Position numbers and translations under genes: made by a program | DNA from: Corallococcus caeni | GTDB taxonomy: Bacteria > Myxococcota > Myxococcia > Myxococcales > Myxococcaceae | Assembly: GCF_036245865.1 (NCBI RefSeq) | Contig: NZ_BTTW01000002.1 | Coordinates: forward strand, 1,364,001-1,428,000 | Direction: 5' to 3' | DNA length: 64,000 bases | The notes under the pieces: model-generated | Database searches by the model: none | Told to the model about the DNA's origin: nothing | What the model saw: the letters and a program-made list of their open reading frames with translations, nothing else | Part shown: positions 28,589 to 38,464 of the stretch, one piece after another | Numbering within the stretch: the first letter of the stretch is position 1 | Layout of the letters: every line of letters begins with the position of its first letter

Positions 28589-29071
28589 TCAGGGTTCGCT
28601 GAAGCCGCCGCGCACCCACGCGTTGGCGACGTCCCGGGTGAACTTGAAGTTCACCGGCACGCGATGCTTCGCGACGGTCGCGCCCGCGTCGTCGATGGCC
28701 GAGAGGAACGCGTGGGGCTCGTACTCATCGGGCACCATCTCCAGCCGGACCTCGTACCAGCGTCCCTCCCAGGCGATGGAGAGCTTCTTGGTCATGGCCT
28801 GGTCGCGCTGTCGCGCGGAGCGGTCCAGGACCTCCGAGGCCGTCTTCACGAAGGTCGCGAACGCCGGCGCGTCGAAGGGCTTGGGGTTCTTCTTGTCGCG
28901 GCCCATCACCCACGGGCTGATGAGGGCGGGCTCTGAGAGCCCCTGCTTGCGGATCTCCACCGCCCAGCCGTCATCCTCCTCGTTCTTGATGACCCGGGCC
29001 GACCAGCCGTTCTTCCGCCAGAACGTGGGCTCCATGACATCGGGCTCGGCGGGCGTGTGCTCATTGCTCAT
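28589..29071 (-). CDS. Uncharacterised cytoplasmic protein
   Basis: A 160-residue protein with no signal or membrane segment. ATG 29071 follows GAGGAG. The sequence mixes charged helices and beta strands: FWRKNGWSARVIKNEEDDGW, SIAWEGRWYEVRLEMVPDEY, ending VNFKFTRDVANAWVRGGF. The pattern looks conserved but I do not recognise a family. Convergent with the carbonic anhydrase gene and probably monocistronic. Confidence 0.75.
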   Translation of the reverse strand: MSNEHTPAEPDVMEPTFWRKNGWSARVIKNEEDDGWAVEIRKQGLSEPALISPWVMGRDKKNPKPFDAPAFATFVKTASEVLDRSARQRDQAMTKKLSIAWEGRWYEVRLEMVPDEYEPHAFLSAIDDAGATVAKHRVPVNFKFTRDVANAWVRGGFSEP

Positions 29072-29175
29072 GGGCACTCCTCATACCCCCTGGGGCTGAC
29101 GCGCGCCGCACCCATCAGCGAGTTGGGGAGCGAGCGCCAGGTTCGAGGGGTCGATGAGGGCCGCTGACGGGGAGG

Positions 29176-31113
29176 TCACTCGATGGCTGGCGGCTCGGGC
29201 TCCAGGAGGTGAGGGGGCTCCGACTGCCCTTCGTCCCGGAGCCTGAGCGCGCGGTCGATGCGCGCGGCGGCGCTGATGAGGCCCAGGTGGCTGAAGGCCT
29301 GGGGGAAGTTTCCCAACTGCTCGCGCGTCAGCGGGTGGATCTCCTCCGCCAGCAGTCCCAGGTGGTTCGACGCCTCGGCGTGCGCGACGAAGACGTCCTC
29401 GGCCTCCTGGATGCGATTGGCCAGCGCCAGCGCCTCCGCCAGCCAGAAGCCGCAGAGGATGAAGCCTCCCTCCGGCCCCGCCACCCCGTCATCCATCCGG
29501 TACCGGCGCAGGAACGGGCCCGCGCCCAGCTCCGCGCGCAGCCAGTCGATCGTCCTCAGGATGAACGGATCCGTCCCCCGGAAGCAGCCCACGATGGGCA
29601 GCTGCAGCAGCGCGGCGTCCGGCTCGTTGCCTCCGTAGACTCCGACGAAGTGCTTGCGCGCCGGATCCACGCCGTTGCGCAGGATGTCCGCCCGGATGAC
29701 GTCCGCCAGGGCGGCGCTGGAGTGCTCCAGCGCCGTCTCCCCGAAGAGCCGCGCCAGGTGCTGCCCCCGGCGCACGGCCAGCCACCCCATGAGCTTCGAG
29801 TGGACGTTGTGCCGCATCTCCCGGCGCGGCTCCCAGATGCCGTGGTCGGGTTCGCTCCAGCGGCGGGCGGTGGTGTGGATGACCGACCGGAGCAGCCTCC
29901 AGGTGCGCAGCGGCAGCCGCCCGCCGGAGCGCTCGTAGAGGTACGCCGCGTCGAGCAGCGCGCCCGCGGTGTCGAACTGGAACTGGTCCCTCGCGCCGTT
30001 CCCCAGCCGCACCGGCCGCGAGCCCTGGAAGCCGGCCAGGTGCTCCAGCTCCCGCTCCGGCGGCACGGGGGCGCCGTCCAGCGTGTACATCACCTCGAGC
30101 CCGTCACCGCGCTGCAACGTGTCGCGCATGAAGTAGAAGAACTCGCGCGACTCGCCCTGGAAGCCGAGCAGGTTGGTGGCGCGCACCGCCATCGCGGAGT
30201 CGCGGACCCAGCTGAAGCGGTAGTCCCAGTTGCGAGGCCCTCCAATCCACTCGGGGAGCGACGTGGTGGCCGCAGCCACCATCGCGCCCGTGGGGCCGTA
30301 CATCAGCAGCTTCAGCGCCAGCGCGGAGCGCAGCACGTGGTGCCGCCACGGCCCTTCGTAGTGGAGCTGTTGCGCCCACTCACGCCAGGCCTGCCGCGTG
30401 TCCCGCAGGTGGTCGAAGGGGCGGTACGCGGCAAGCGGCTCCGGCCGGTCGGCGTCCCACGCCAATATCATCCAGCGCCGCTCGCCCGGCCCCATGCGGA
30501 TGCGCGTCTGGAGGCCCGTGTCTCCCCGGCAGGGCTGGCCGCGCAATGGCTCGCAGGGCCGCCACTCCGCCTCCCCGCTGAGCACGGCGACCAGCCGCTC
30601 CCCTCCCGACCCGCGGGCGACCAGGCCGTGCTCCTCCAGCTCCACCCGCGTCCGCGATGCCCCGTAGCCGAAGCGCGGGTCGAAGACGACGTTCAGCTCC
30701 ACCGGACCTTCCAGGCACTCGATGCGCCGGTGCACCTCGTGGACGGTGGAGCGCGGGTCGTTGGTCCACGGCATGTAGTCGATGATGCGGATGGCCCCCT
30801 TGCGCTCGAAGCGGAACAGCGTCTCCAGGACGTTGGTGTCCGGGTCGTAGCGCTGCAGGCTCTCGAAGGGCCACACGACGGGGGTGATGCCGGTGATGCC
30901 CCCCTTCTGCTCATCGAGGATTCCCGCGAAGACGCTCGGGCTGTCGAAGCGGGGGAAGCAGAGCCAGTCGATGACGCCGTCCGGCCGGACGAGCGCGCAG
31001 GAGCTTCCATCGCCAATCACCCCGCGGCCCGCGAGGGAGACCTCCCGGTAGGACGCCGGGTTGGTGAACCGGAAGGGGCGGGCCATCCGCTTGGCGGCGC
31101 TGTAGAGGTCCAT
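29176..31113 (-). CDS. Glycoside hydrolase family 15 (glucoamylase/trehalase-like)
   Basis: A 645-residue enzyme. The N-terminal domain has the family pattern SLAGRGVIGDGSSCALVRPD and IDWLCFPRFDSPSVFAGILD; the (alpha/alpha)6 catalytic domain shows NWDYRFSWVRDSAM and the closing LAEEIHPLTREQLGNFPQAF with the conserved catalytic Glu region. Such proteins hydrolyse alpha-linked glucose units, and some actinobacterial members act on trehalose. There is no signal peptide, so it acts inside the cell, perhaps on storage glucan or trehalose. The start is not certain: ATG 31113 lacks a clear ribosome site. Its last 142 bases are duplicated at 38689-38830. Confidence 0.9.
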   Translation of the reverse strand: MDLYSAAKRMARPFRFTNPASYREVSLAGRGVIGDGSSCALVRPDGVIDWLCFPRFDSPSVFAGILDEQKGGITGITPVVWPFESLQRYDPDTNVLETLFRFERKGAIRIIDYMPWTNDPRSTVHEVHRRIECLEGPVELNVVFDPRFGYGASRTRVELEEHGLVARGSGGERLVAVLSGEAEWRPCEPLRGQPCRGDTGLQTRIRMGPGERRWMILAWDADRPEPLAAYRPFDHLRDTRQAWREWAQQLHYEGPWRHHVLRSALALKLLMYGPTGAMVAAATTSLPEWIGGPRNWDYRFSWVRDSAMAVRATNLLGFQGESREFFYFMRDTLQRGDGLEVMYTLDGAPVPPERELEHLAGFQGSRPVRLGNGARDQFQFDTAGALLDAAYLYERSGGRLPLRTWRLLRSVIHTTARRWSEPDHGIWEPRREMRHNVHSKLMGWLAVRRGQHLARLFGETALEHSSAALADVIRADILRNGVDPARKHFVGVYGGNEPDAALLQLPIVGCFRGTDPFILRTIDWLRAELGAGPFLRRYRMDDGVAGPEGGFILCGFWLAEALALANRIQEAEDVFVAHAEASNHLGLLAEEIHPLTREQLGNFPQAFSHLGLISAAARIDRALRLRDEGQSEPPHLLEPEPPAIE

Positions 31114-31326
31114 GGGCAGGCGTGTCGCGGGGCAGGAGCGCGACCTCCCGCCCTCAAAGTAGCCACGGCGTCCGCTGCTGCCGGGCGCACCCGCCGACAA
31201 GCGCGTTTGTATTCACATTCAGAGAGAAAATTGGAATCGAAGCGCTCCCGGAAATGTCAGACCGACCCGGTATGAATCTCCTTACGCGACGCCATTCCGG
31301 GCGTCGCCGAAAGGGCCGCACTCGCA

Positions 31327-32838
31327 ATGCAAAAGTCACTGATTTCCCTCGGGCTTCTGGTGGGTATGGCAGGGGTCGGCTGCGGTGGGCTCGATGAGGC
31401 CGGGGCGGTGGACTCCGCCGTGGCGGGGGACACGACCTCCCAGGTCACCCAGGGCGTTATCACCCAGGTCACCGGCACCAGCCCGGTGGTCTTCGTCGCC
31501 ATGTCGGGCAACGAGACGAAGCCCTACGACCAGTCCGCCACGTCGGTGGTGGCCTACACGCGGGATTCGACGACCGGGGCGTTCACGGCCTATCCGGGCA
31601 CGGGCTCCGCGGACGGCACCATCTCCGTGCCGAACGTCCCTTCCGGCCGCATCTACCTGAAGCTGGGTTCGCGCTACCTGGTGAGCACCAGCCGTGCGTT
31701 CGACCTGGGCTCCACGGAGTGGGGCCGCGATGGCACCTTCGTCTCACAGCCCACGCCCGTGACGGTGTCCGCCACCGGCCTGTCTCCCTGGCAGTCGGAC
31801 GACTACCTGGAGGTGTATTCGTTGAACGCGGGCGCGTTCGGCTACGTCAACCGCGGCGTCACGGGGTTCCCCCTGGCGGGCGCCACGTCGCTCTCCGGGC
31901 TGAGCTTCAATTACGCCGACATGCTCAACCCGGTGCTGCTCGACAGCAGCCGCGGGGATCTGTTCTCGCTGGCGCAGATGCGGTTGCAGACGAGCGCGAA
32001 TGGAGTGCCCTACCGCGCGATGCACAAGGTGCTCGTCACGAGCATGACGCAGGTGGAGGGCCAGCCCGTCACCGTCAGCGGGACCTTCACCCAGCCCGTC
32101 GCGACAGGCACCTTCGCGGTGGACTGGAGGCGCTCGGCCTTCGAAGCCCTTCGCACCCAGGTGAACCCGGGCGCGGTCAGCACGTACAACGAGATCTGGA
32201 TGTCCGCCCGGCCGGCCGCGCTGAGCTCGGCGTTCGCGTCCATCAGCGGGCAGCCACTGCTCGTGAAGCTCAATCCTGACTCGCTGCGGACCGACATCGT
32301 CACGGGGAGCATGACCTACAACAACCCGCTCCCTGCGACGTGGCAGAAGGTGGCGCTCGTCGCCGCCGGCTTCACGAAGAGCTACGCGCTGGGAAGCGCG
32401 ACGCCCTACACCATGAGCGTGGACATCCGCGTGGACCAGGAGGCGAGCGCGTTCACCGCCGCGCCCGTGCAGCCCCTCGTCGGGCCGGTGCAGGCGCCCC
32501 TGGTGAACACGCGCGGCGCGTTCCAGGACCTCACGGGCGTGGGGACGGACGCCTCGCTGCGCTGGTCGAAGCCGCTGGTGGGCACGGCCACGAACTACGT
32601 GGTGAACATCTACCGGCTGGGCACGAGCAACGGTGCCACCACCGTGACGCGCGTGGCGGCGCTGCACACGGACCTCCAGAGCGTGTACCTGCCCCCGGGC
32701 GTGCTGCAGGCGGGCCAGACGTACTTCGCTGAGATCCAGAGCTGGTACCAGCCCGGCTCGGACCTGGCGACGAGCCCGTACAAGCGCGCGCTGCCGCGAG
32801 CCCGCGCCAGCGTGCTCACCGGCATGTTCAGCCCGTAG
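31327..32838 (+). CDS. Large beta-rich lipoprotein
   Basis: A 503-residue lipoprotein (signal MQKSLISLGLLVGMAGVGC). The mature part is rich in Ser, Thr, Val and Gly with alternating beta strands; the C-terminal 110 residues resemble a fibronectin type III fold (SLRWSKPLVGTATNYVVNIY ... LPPGVLQAGQTYFAEIQSWY). No catalytic motif seen. It is a likely surface binding protein. The upstream region 31190-31260 is unusually AT-rich for this genome (TTTGTATTCACATTC) and may be the promoter. A terminator separates it from the convergent hybrid kinase. Confidence 0.75.
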   Translation: MQKSLISLGLLVGMAGVGCGGLDEAGAVDSAVAGDTTSQVTQGVITQVTGTSPVVFVAMSGNETKPYDQSATSVVAYTRDSTTGAFTAYPGTGSADGTISVPNVPSGRIYLKLGSRYLVSTSRAFDLGSTEWGRDGTFVSQPTPVTVSATGLSPWQSDDYLEVYSLNAGAFGYVNRGVTGFPLAGATSLSGLSFNYADMLNPVLLDSSRGDLFSLAQMRLQTSANGVPYRAMHKVLVTSMTQVEGQPVTVSGTFTQPVATGTFAVDWRRSAFEALRTQVNPGAVSTYNEIWMSARPAALSSAFASISGQPLLVKLNPDSLRTDIVTGSMTYNNPLPATWQKVALVAAGFTKSYALGSATPYTMSVDIRVDQEASAFTAAPVQPLVGPVQAPLVNTRGAFQDLTGVGTDASLRWSKPLVGTATNYVVNIYRLGTSNGATTVTRVAALHTDLQSVYLPPGVLQAGQTYFAEIQSWYQPGSDLATSPYKRALPRARASVLTGMFSP

Positions 32839-32851
32839 CCGCTGAAGTCCT

Positions 32852-32879
32852 GGGAAGGGAGGGAGCCCGCTCCCTTCCC
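32852..32879. terminator. Bidirectional terminator
   Basis: GGGAAGGGAG and CTCCCTTCCC form a perfect 10-bp stem around an 8-base loop between two convergent stop codons. Confidence 0.75.
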
Positions 32880-32882
32880 TCC

Positions 32883-35800
32883 TCACGACCCGGATGAAGC
32901 TTCACCTCGGGCGGCGGGGCCCTGCCGCCCGAGGGGCAGATCCACCACGAACGTGGCACCGGCGCCGAGCGCGCTCTCCACGGTGATGGTGCCACCGTGG
33001 GCGCGGACCGTCTCACGCGCCAGATAGAGCCCCAGGCCCAGCCCGCCGTAGTTGTACGCGGGCACGGCCTGCTCGAACCGCTCGAAGATGCGCGCCTGAT
33101 CCGCGCGGTCCACCCCGCTTCCGCGATCCCGCACCTCGAGCCGCGCGAAGTCGCCCGTCACGCGCGCACGCACCGTGATGGGGTGGCCCGCGCCGAACTT
33201 CATGGCATTGAGGAGCAGGCTGGTGATGAGCCGCCCCAGGCGGGCGCGGTCCCATTGCCCCACCACCGTCTCCTCGAAGCCGAGCTCCACCGAACAGTCC
33301 GAGGCTTTCAGCCGCTCAGCCAGGGCGTCCACCTGCTCCCGCACCAGGGTGGACAGGTCGCACGCGTCCAGCGCCAACGCCAGCGCTCCCGCCTTGAGCC
33401 GGGACACCTCGAGCATCTCGTCGGCCAGATAGGCGAGGCGGCTGACCTGACGCTCGAAGGTCCCGAGCAGGGTCACGAGCCGGCCGTCGGTGGGCGCTTC
33501 AGGCGCCCGCGTGCCCATCACCTTCCGGATCGACTGCACCTGGAGCTTCATGGCGGTGATGGGGGTCTTGAGCTCGTGGGAGGCGATCGCCAGGAAGTCG
33601 TCGCGCACGCGGACTGTCTCCTGGGCTGCCTGGTAGAGGCGAGCGTTCTCCAGGGAGATGGCGGCCTGCGCGGCCAGCACCTCCAGGGTGAGGATCCGCT
33701 CGGACGTGAACGCCCCCGCGAGCTGGTTGTTCTCCAGGTAGAGCATGCCGGCGAGGTCCGTCTGCCGGACGAGCGGAATGCACAGCACCGAGTGCACGCG
33801 CAGCGAGGCGAAGTACGGATCCGAGGAGAAGGGGCTCGGCTGGGATGCATCGTCGAGCAGGACCGGCTGCCGCAGCCGCTGCACGTGCGTCAGGAGCGAG
33901 CCCGGAAGCTCGGCACCGGGCGCGACGGGCTCGCCGAGGACGGAGACCTGGATCCCGGACTCCGTCAGCTGCGCTGCCACCCGCACGAGGGGATGTCCCC
34001 CTTCGAGCGTCATCAGGTATCCCCGCTCCGCACCTGCCTGCTCGAGCGCGCTCCGCAAGAGCTTCTCCAAGAGCCGCGGCAGGACGATCTCCTGGGAGAG
34101 GACCTGTGACGCGTGCACCATCGCGCGCGCGTCGAGCTGGGCGGGCTCCGCATCCAGGCGGTGCGGGAGCACACGCGACAGCCGCTCCTTCATGCGCGGG
34201 TACAGCTGCTCCAGCTGGCGCAGCTTCGCCTCGGCCCCCCACTCCTGGTACGCGCGCCAGGCCTCTTCAAGGTAGGCGTCGGCGACGGTGCGCAGGCCGC
34301 GGGAACGGTAGAAGCGCGCGGCCAGCTCTCCCGCCAGCGCCGCATATTGGAGGAGGCCGCTCTCGCGCGCGGCCCGGAGCGCCTGCTCGTAATGCTCCGC
34401 GGCCTCCTCGGTCCGTCCATGCCGCCGCGCGACCTCCGCCGTCACCAACGCATTGAAGGCGAGAAAGTTGGCGGGACAGAAGGCTGCCAGGTTCCTGAGG
34501 AAGGCGTGATGGCCTTCGAGCTCGTCCTTCCACTGCGCCTGCTCCTCCGCCGCTGCCTCCTCCCCATGGGCCGCCAGCGTCAGGGCGACCATGAAGACGG
34601 CATGGGCCTCACCGTACTGGCCCCGCTGGGCGACGATGAGTCCGGAGAGCTGTCGCGCTTCGGCGAGCGCGGCGGCGCGGTTGCCCAGGACGAGGTGGAG
34701 TTCGAGGCGGCGGACGCGGTACCAGAAGCTGGCGAACGGCGGCTGGCGGCTCACCCGCTCGGCGAAGGCCGCCTCCTCGAGCCTCTCGAGGGGGAGCGCC
34801 GGAGGGCGGCCGCGCAGCGCCTGGGTGAGGCGCTGGACGACCTCGACACAGACGAGCAGCGGCTCGTTCCCGATGCCGCGGTTGAAGTCGGCGGCGGCCC
34901 GCGCCGCGCGGTCGACCTCTTCGAGCCGTTCGCCCGCGGCCAGCGCCAGCATGCAGCGGTGGGTGAGCCCGAGGCAGACGAAGACCACGTCTCCCGCCCG
35001 CCTTCCCGCGCGCAGGGCCCGCTCCAGGTAGGTGTAGAGGGAGCGCGGCGGCTCGACCCAGGGGAAGATGGCGACGCCCGCGACCAGGCACACCTTCGCC
35101 TCATCCGCGAGGAAGCCGTGCCGCTCCACCAACGCGAGCGCCACGCGGGCGATGCTGGCCGCCCTGGCGTACTGCTTGTGGGTGATGACCAGCTCGAAGC
35201 CATAGGCGGTGAGCCCCACCGTGGACGCGGAGGTCAGGCCATGACGGAGCGTGAGGATCACCATCTGGCACGCCACCAGATGGTGCAGCTGTGGGTTGCG
35301 GAAGTAGGCCGTCGGCAGGAAGGAGGCCAGCACGTTCATGGCGGCCTCCATGTCTGGATCCCGCATGGGCGCCAGGCTGAGCAGCGCTTCGATGGCGTGC
35401 TCTCCGAGGAGCTGCTCCACGGTCCGGTCCGCTTCCTCTACCTGCTCCAGCGTGGGCTGGGGGCTCAGCGCGATGCCGTACTGATGGAGGCAGGCACTGG
35501 CGCTGTCGATGGCGGAGCCCAGGGCGCCCCGGGTGGTGTGCAGCTCGATCCGCGCCCGGTAGGCGCTGGCGCGCTCGGTGGGAGTCCGCGCATGGTCCAG
35601 CAGGACGGCCAGGAGGCGCTCCGCCGTGTCCAGCCTGCCGGCGGACAGCTCGCTCTCGGCCTCTTCCAGCTGAAGGCCCTGGGCGAGCTCATGATCAACG
35701 GCCCATGGATCGGGAGCGAGCAGCGCCTGGCCCGCCTGGAGGTAGCGGATCGCCGCACCATGCGCGGAGGCGGCCCTGGCCCGCCTGGCGGCGAGCAGGT

Positions 35801-37952
35801 TGAGCCGGGCGATCGCGATGCGCTCCTCCCGCGTTTCGATCAGCTCGATGCCCTGGTCGAGCTGGGCCACCAGGGTGAACACGCGCTCGGGCAGCAGTTG
35901 CGGTGGGGTGTGCGCGAGCAACTGGCGGCCGATGCGCAGGTGCGTGGCGGCGCGCACCTCGGGTTCGAGGAGCGCGTAGGCGGCCTGTTGCACGCGGTCG
36001 TGTGAGAAGCGATAGGTGCCTTCGAGGTGCAGGAGCAACCCCTCGCGCGCCGCCGCGTCCAGCGCGATGCGCAGGGCGTCCTCCGCGAAGCCACCCGCCA
36101 CGCTGAGCAGTGGGAGCTCGACGGTCGCACCTAGGCAGGCCGCGAGCTTGAGCGCTTCCTGCGTGAGGGCGGGAAGGCGTCGCAGCTTGCCGAGCATCAG
36201 CTCGATGACGCCTTCGCCCAGCTCCAGCGCGCGGATGCGGTGGGCGCTCCACCGCCAGGTGCTCCGCCCCCGGTCGAAGGTGAGCAGGCCTTCGCGCTGA
36301 AGCGCGGAGAGCAGCTGGAGGGTGAAGAAGGGGTTGCCGTGGGTCTTCTCACAGACCAACGCCGCCAGCGGAGCGAGGGTCCGTGGCTCCGCGCCGAGCG
36401 TGTCTCCGATGAGCTGCGCGCAGTCCTCGCGCGAAAGGGGGGCCAAGGTGAGCTCCGTCACCCGGGTCTGGCCCTTCTGGAGCACGTCCAGGGCGAGCGC
36501 CAGCGGATCGGACGGCACCCTGTCGCGGTCGCGGGAGGCCCCGAGGATGAGGAGGGGGTGGGGAGCGGGGTGGGACGCGAGGTGCTGGAGCAGCCGCAGG
36601 CTGGCCTCGTCGGCCCACTGGAGGTCGTCGAGGAAGAGCGTCACCGGGTGCTCCTTGGTGAGTGCTTCCAGCAGCTGTCGGAACACCTGGAGGAAGCGGC
36701 TCTGGGCCTCGGCGGGAGCCAGCGGCGCGACCTCCGGAAGCCGCCCGGTCACCTGGAGCAATTCGGGGATGAGGTCGGCGATCAGCTGCCCGCTCGCGCC
36801 GAGCGCCTCATCCAGTCGCTCCTGCCACCGGGCCTTCTGGGATGCGTCCTCCGCGGCGAGCTGCCGGAAGAGGGGTTGGAACGCGCGGGCAAACGCAGCG
36901 TAGGGAGCCTCCTGCTGCTGGTCGAACTTGCCCGTCAGGAAGAGGCCGCCCTTGTCGAGGACCGTGGACCGGAGCTGGGTCACCAGGGAGGACTTGCCAA
37001 CGCCACCCTCTCCCAGCACCAGGACCAACTCCGGGAGCTTCGCGGCCACCACCCGCTCGAAGGCGGCGCGCAGCTGCTCCAGCTCGGCCTCCCGAAGCGG
37101 GAGCAGCCGCGGTGTTCGCAGCTGTCCGAGCGCGTCGCTGGCGCCGAGGGCGAACGGCTCGATCCGCCGGTTCGAGGTCCATTGCTGGCGGCAGTTCAGC
37201 AGGTCCACGAGCAGTGCTTGCGCTGTCGGGTAGCGGTCCTCGGGCGCCTTCGCCAGCAGGCGCATCACCAGGTCCGACACCACGGCCGGGAGGTGGGGCT
37301 GAAGCTCCACGAGCGGCCGGGGCGTGCGGGCGAGGTGGCTGTGGATCCATCCGAGCGGGTCCTCGGCCTGGAAGGGCAGCTGGCCGGTGAGCACCTGGTA
37401 CAGAACGACGCCCGCCGAGTAGAGGTCCGTGCGTGCGTCGACGGGACGGTCCATGCGGCCTGTCTGCTCGGGCGACAGGTACGGACCGCGTGCGGCGAGG
37501 GCGAAGTCGGTCAGCTGGACGTGGCCCGTCTCGGGATTGACGACCAGGTTCTCCGGGCAGACGTCCTTGTGGATGACACCGTGGGCGTGGAGGTCGGTGA
37601 GGGCTCCGGCGATGCCGACCGCCAGGTCGAGCGCGCGGCCGAACTCCATGGGAGTCCCGAGCAGTTCGTCGAGGAATCGGCCTCCACCGTCCTCGAGCAC
37701 CAGGGCGAAGCGACCGCCGGAGGTTTCCAGGGACAGCGCGCGTACCACGGCCGGCGAGTCGGGCTCACGCCCGAAGTCGAACGCGTGGCGGAGCTCCGCG
37801 AGCTCCCTGGGAGAGGGCTGCTGGGAGCGCAGCAGCGTGACGAGCACCCGGCGGCCGTCGGCGGACGCGCCCCGGTAGACGACGGCGCGCTCCCCCTGCC
37901 GCACGATCGTGTCCAGGGTGTACCCGGGCAGCAGGTCCATCTTCTCGTCCAT
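32883..37952 (-). CDS. Hybrid Ser/Thr kinase-like, ATPase, GAF and histidine kinase protein
   Basis: A 1,689-residue signalling protein. Order: Ser/Thr kinase fold (about 1-270; HKDVCPENLV loop, TDFALA, SPEQTGR), AAA/NACHT-like ATPase (Walker A GEGGVGKSS near 320, Walker B FLDDLQWAD near 444), a long TPR-like helical region (about 700-1240), GAF (about 1300-1420), and a histidine kinase (H-box SHELKTPITA near 1457, DRGSGVD, GGLGLGLYLA). The kinase domain has Thr where the beta-3 Lys should be (RRVLVTLLRS against the usual VALKLLR), so it may be a pseudokinase. Start ATG 37952 follows AAGGTGAGG and begins the kinase fold; the same frame stays open upstream by chance. This architecture is common in myxobacteria. 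Confidence 0.92.
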   Translation of the reverse strand: MDEKMDLLPGYTLDTIVRQGERAVVYRGASADGRRVLVTLLRSQQPSPRELAELRHAFDFGREPDSPAVVRALSLETSGGRFALVLEDGGGRFLDELLGTPMEFGRALDLAVGIAGALTDLHAHGVIHKDVCPENLVVNPETGHVQLTDFALAARGPYLSPEQTGRMDRPVDARTDLYSAGVVLYQVLTGQLPFQAEDPLGWIHSHLARTPRPLVELQPHLPAVVSDLVMRLLAKAPEDRYPTAQALLVDLLNCRQQWTSNRRIEPFALGASDALGQLRTPRLLPLREAELEQLRAAFERVVAAKLPELVLVLGEGGVGKSSLVTQLRSTVLDKGGLFLTGKFDQQQEAPYAAFARAFQPLFRQLAAEDASQKARWQERLDEALGASGQLIADLIPELLQVTGRLPEVAPLAPAEAQSRFLQVFRQLLEALTKEHPVTLFLDDLQWADEASLRLLQHLASHPAPHPLLILGASRDRDRVPSDPLALALDVLQKGQTRVTELTLAPLSREDCAQLIGDTLGAEPRTLAPLAALVCEKTHGNPFFTLQLLSALQREGLLTFDRGRSTWRWSAHRIRALELGEGVIELMLGKLRRLPALTQEALKLAACLGATVELPLLSVAGGFAEDALRIALDAAAREGLLLHLEGTYRFSHDRVQQAAYALLEPEVRAATHLRIGRQLLAHTPPQLLPERVFTLVAQLDQGIELIETREERIAIARLNLLAARRARAASAHGAAIRYLQAGQALLAPDPWAVDHELAQGLQLEEAESELSAGRLDTAERLLAVLLDHARTPTERASAYRARIELHTTRGALGSAIDSASACLHQYGIALSPQPTLEQVEEADRTVEQLLGEHAIEALLSLAPMRDPDMEAAMNVLASFLPTAYFRNPQLHHLVACQMVILTLRHGLTSASTVGLTAYGFELVITHKQYARAASIARVALALVERHGFLADEAKVCLVAGVAIFPWVEPPRSLYTYLERALRAGRRAGDVVFVCLGLTHRCMLALAAGERLEEVDRAARAAADFNRGIGNEPLLVCVEVVQRLTQALRGRPPALPLERLEEAAFAERVSRQPPFASFWYRVRRLELHLVLGNRAAALAEARQLSGLIVAQRGQYGEAHAVFMVALTLAAHGEEAAAEEQAQWKDELEGHHAFLRNLAAFCPANFLAFNALVTAEVARRHGRTEEAAEHYEQALRAARESGLLQYAALAGELAARFYRSRGLRTVADAYLEEAWRAYQEWGAEAKLRQLEQLYPRMKERLSRVLPHRLDAEPAQLDARAMVHASQVLSQEIVLPRLLEKLLRSALEQAGAERGYLMTLEGGHPLVRVAAQLTESGIQVSVLGEPVAPGAELPGSLLTHVQRLRQPVLLDDASQPSPFSSDPYFASLRVHSVLCIPLVRQTDLAGMLYLENNQLAGAFTSERILTLEVLAAQAAISLENARLYQAAQETVRVRDDFLAIASHELKTPITAMKLQVQSIRKVMGTRAPEAPTDGRLVTLLGTFERQVSRLAYLADEMLEVSRLKAGALALALDACDLSTLVREQVDALAERLKASDCSVELGFEETVVGQWDRARLGRLITSLLLNAMKFGAGHPITVRARVTGDFARLEVRDRGSGVDRADQARIFERFEQAVPAYNYGGLGLGLYLARETVRAHGGTITVESALGAGATFVVDLPLGRQGPAARGEASSGS

Positions 37953-38047
37953 CCTCACCTTCGCAGTATCGCGGTGTTGGAGTCGGACTGCAGTGATGAA
38001 TGCCGGGCACCCACGGGTGCGCGACACTCCAGCGGAACGACGGTTGC

Positions 38048-38464
38048 TCAGGGTGCAGGGGGCCGACGGTGCAGGGCCTCCGCGAGGCGGACGTATCCCT
38101 GGAACGCGCCGCTGCCCTGGGGCGCCTCGCCCTTCTCGATGGCATGGGCGAAGCGCACCCCGGCGTCCGCCTCCAGCCGCTCGAAGAGGCCTTGGACCTT
38201 CGGGTAGTCGTGGCGGTCCAGCACCTCGTGGTACCGGGTCCAGCGGGCAATGCCGTACCAGAGCGGCGAGAAGGCACTGAAGAAGGTCGTGTTCAGGTAC
38301 GCGAGCATCTGGTTCAGCCGGTCGAAGTCCCCGGTGCCCTGGGCGAACGACAGCCCGGTGCCCACACCGCGCGCATGGTAGGGCCGGCCCAGCCACTCCA
38401 GCGCGACGATGGAGCCAAACGAGCAGCCAGAGGGGACACCGTAGAAGAGGATGGGCAGTGCCAT
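38048..38464 (-). CDS. GST-like protein lacking its central part
   Basis: A 138-residue protein. The first 35 residues are a normal glutathione S-transferase start (ILFYGVPSGCSFGSIVALEW, LGRPYHARGV), but instead of the rest of the thioredoxin fold (cis-Pro and Glu-Ser glutathione site) the sequence jumps to a helical domain (GLSFAQGTGDFDRLNQMLAY, FFSAFSPLWYG). A complete enzyme is about 200-220 residues, so 60-80 residues seem to be missing by an in-frame deletion. AGGAGA precedes ATG 38464, so it may still be expressed. It should not bind glutathione normally. It lies next to another rearranged stretch. Confidence 0.6.
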   Translation of the reverse strand: MALPILFYGVPSGCSFGSIVALEWLGRPYHARGVGTGLSFAQGTGDFDRLNQMLAYLNTTFFSAFSPLWYGIARWTRYHEVLDRHDYPKVQGLFERLEADAGVRFAHAIEKGEAPQGSGAFQGYVRLAEALHRRPPAP

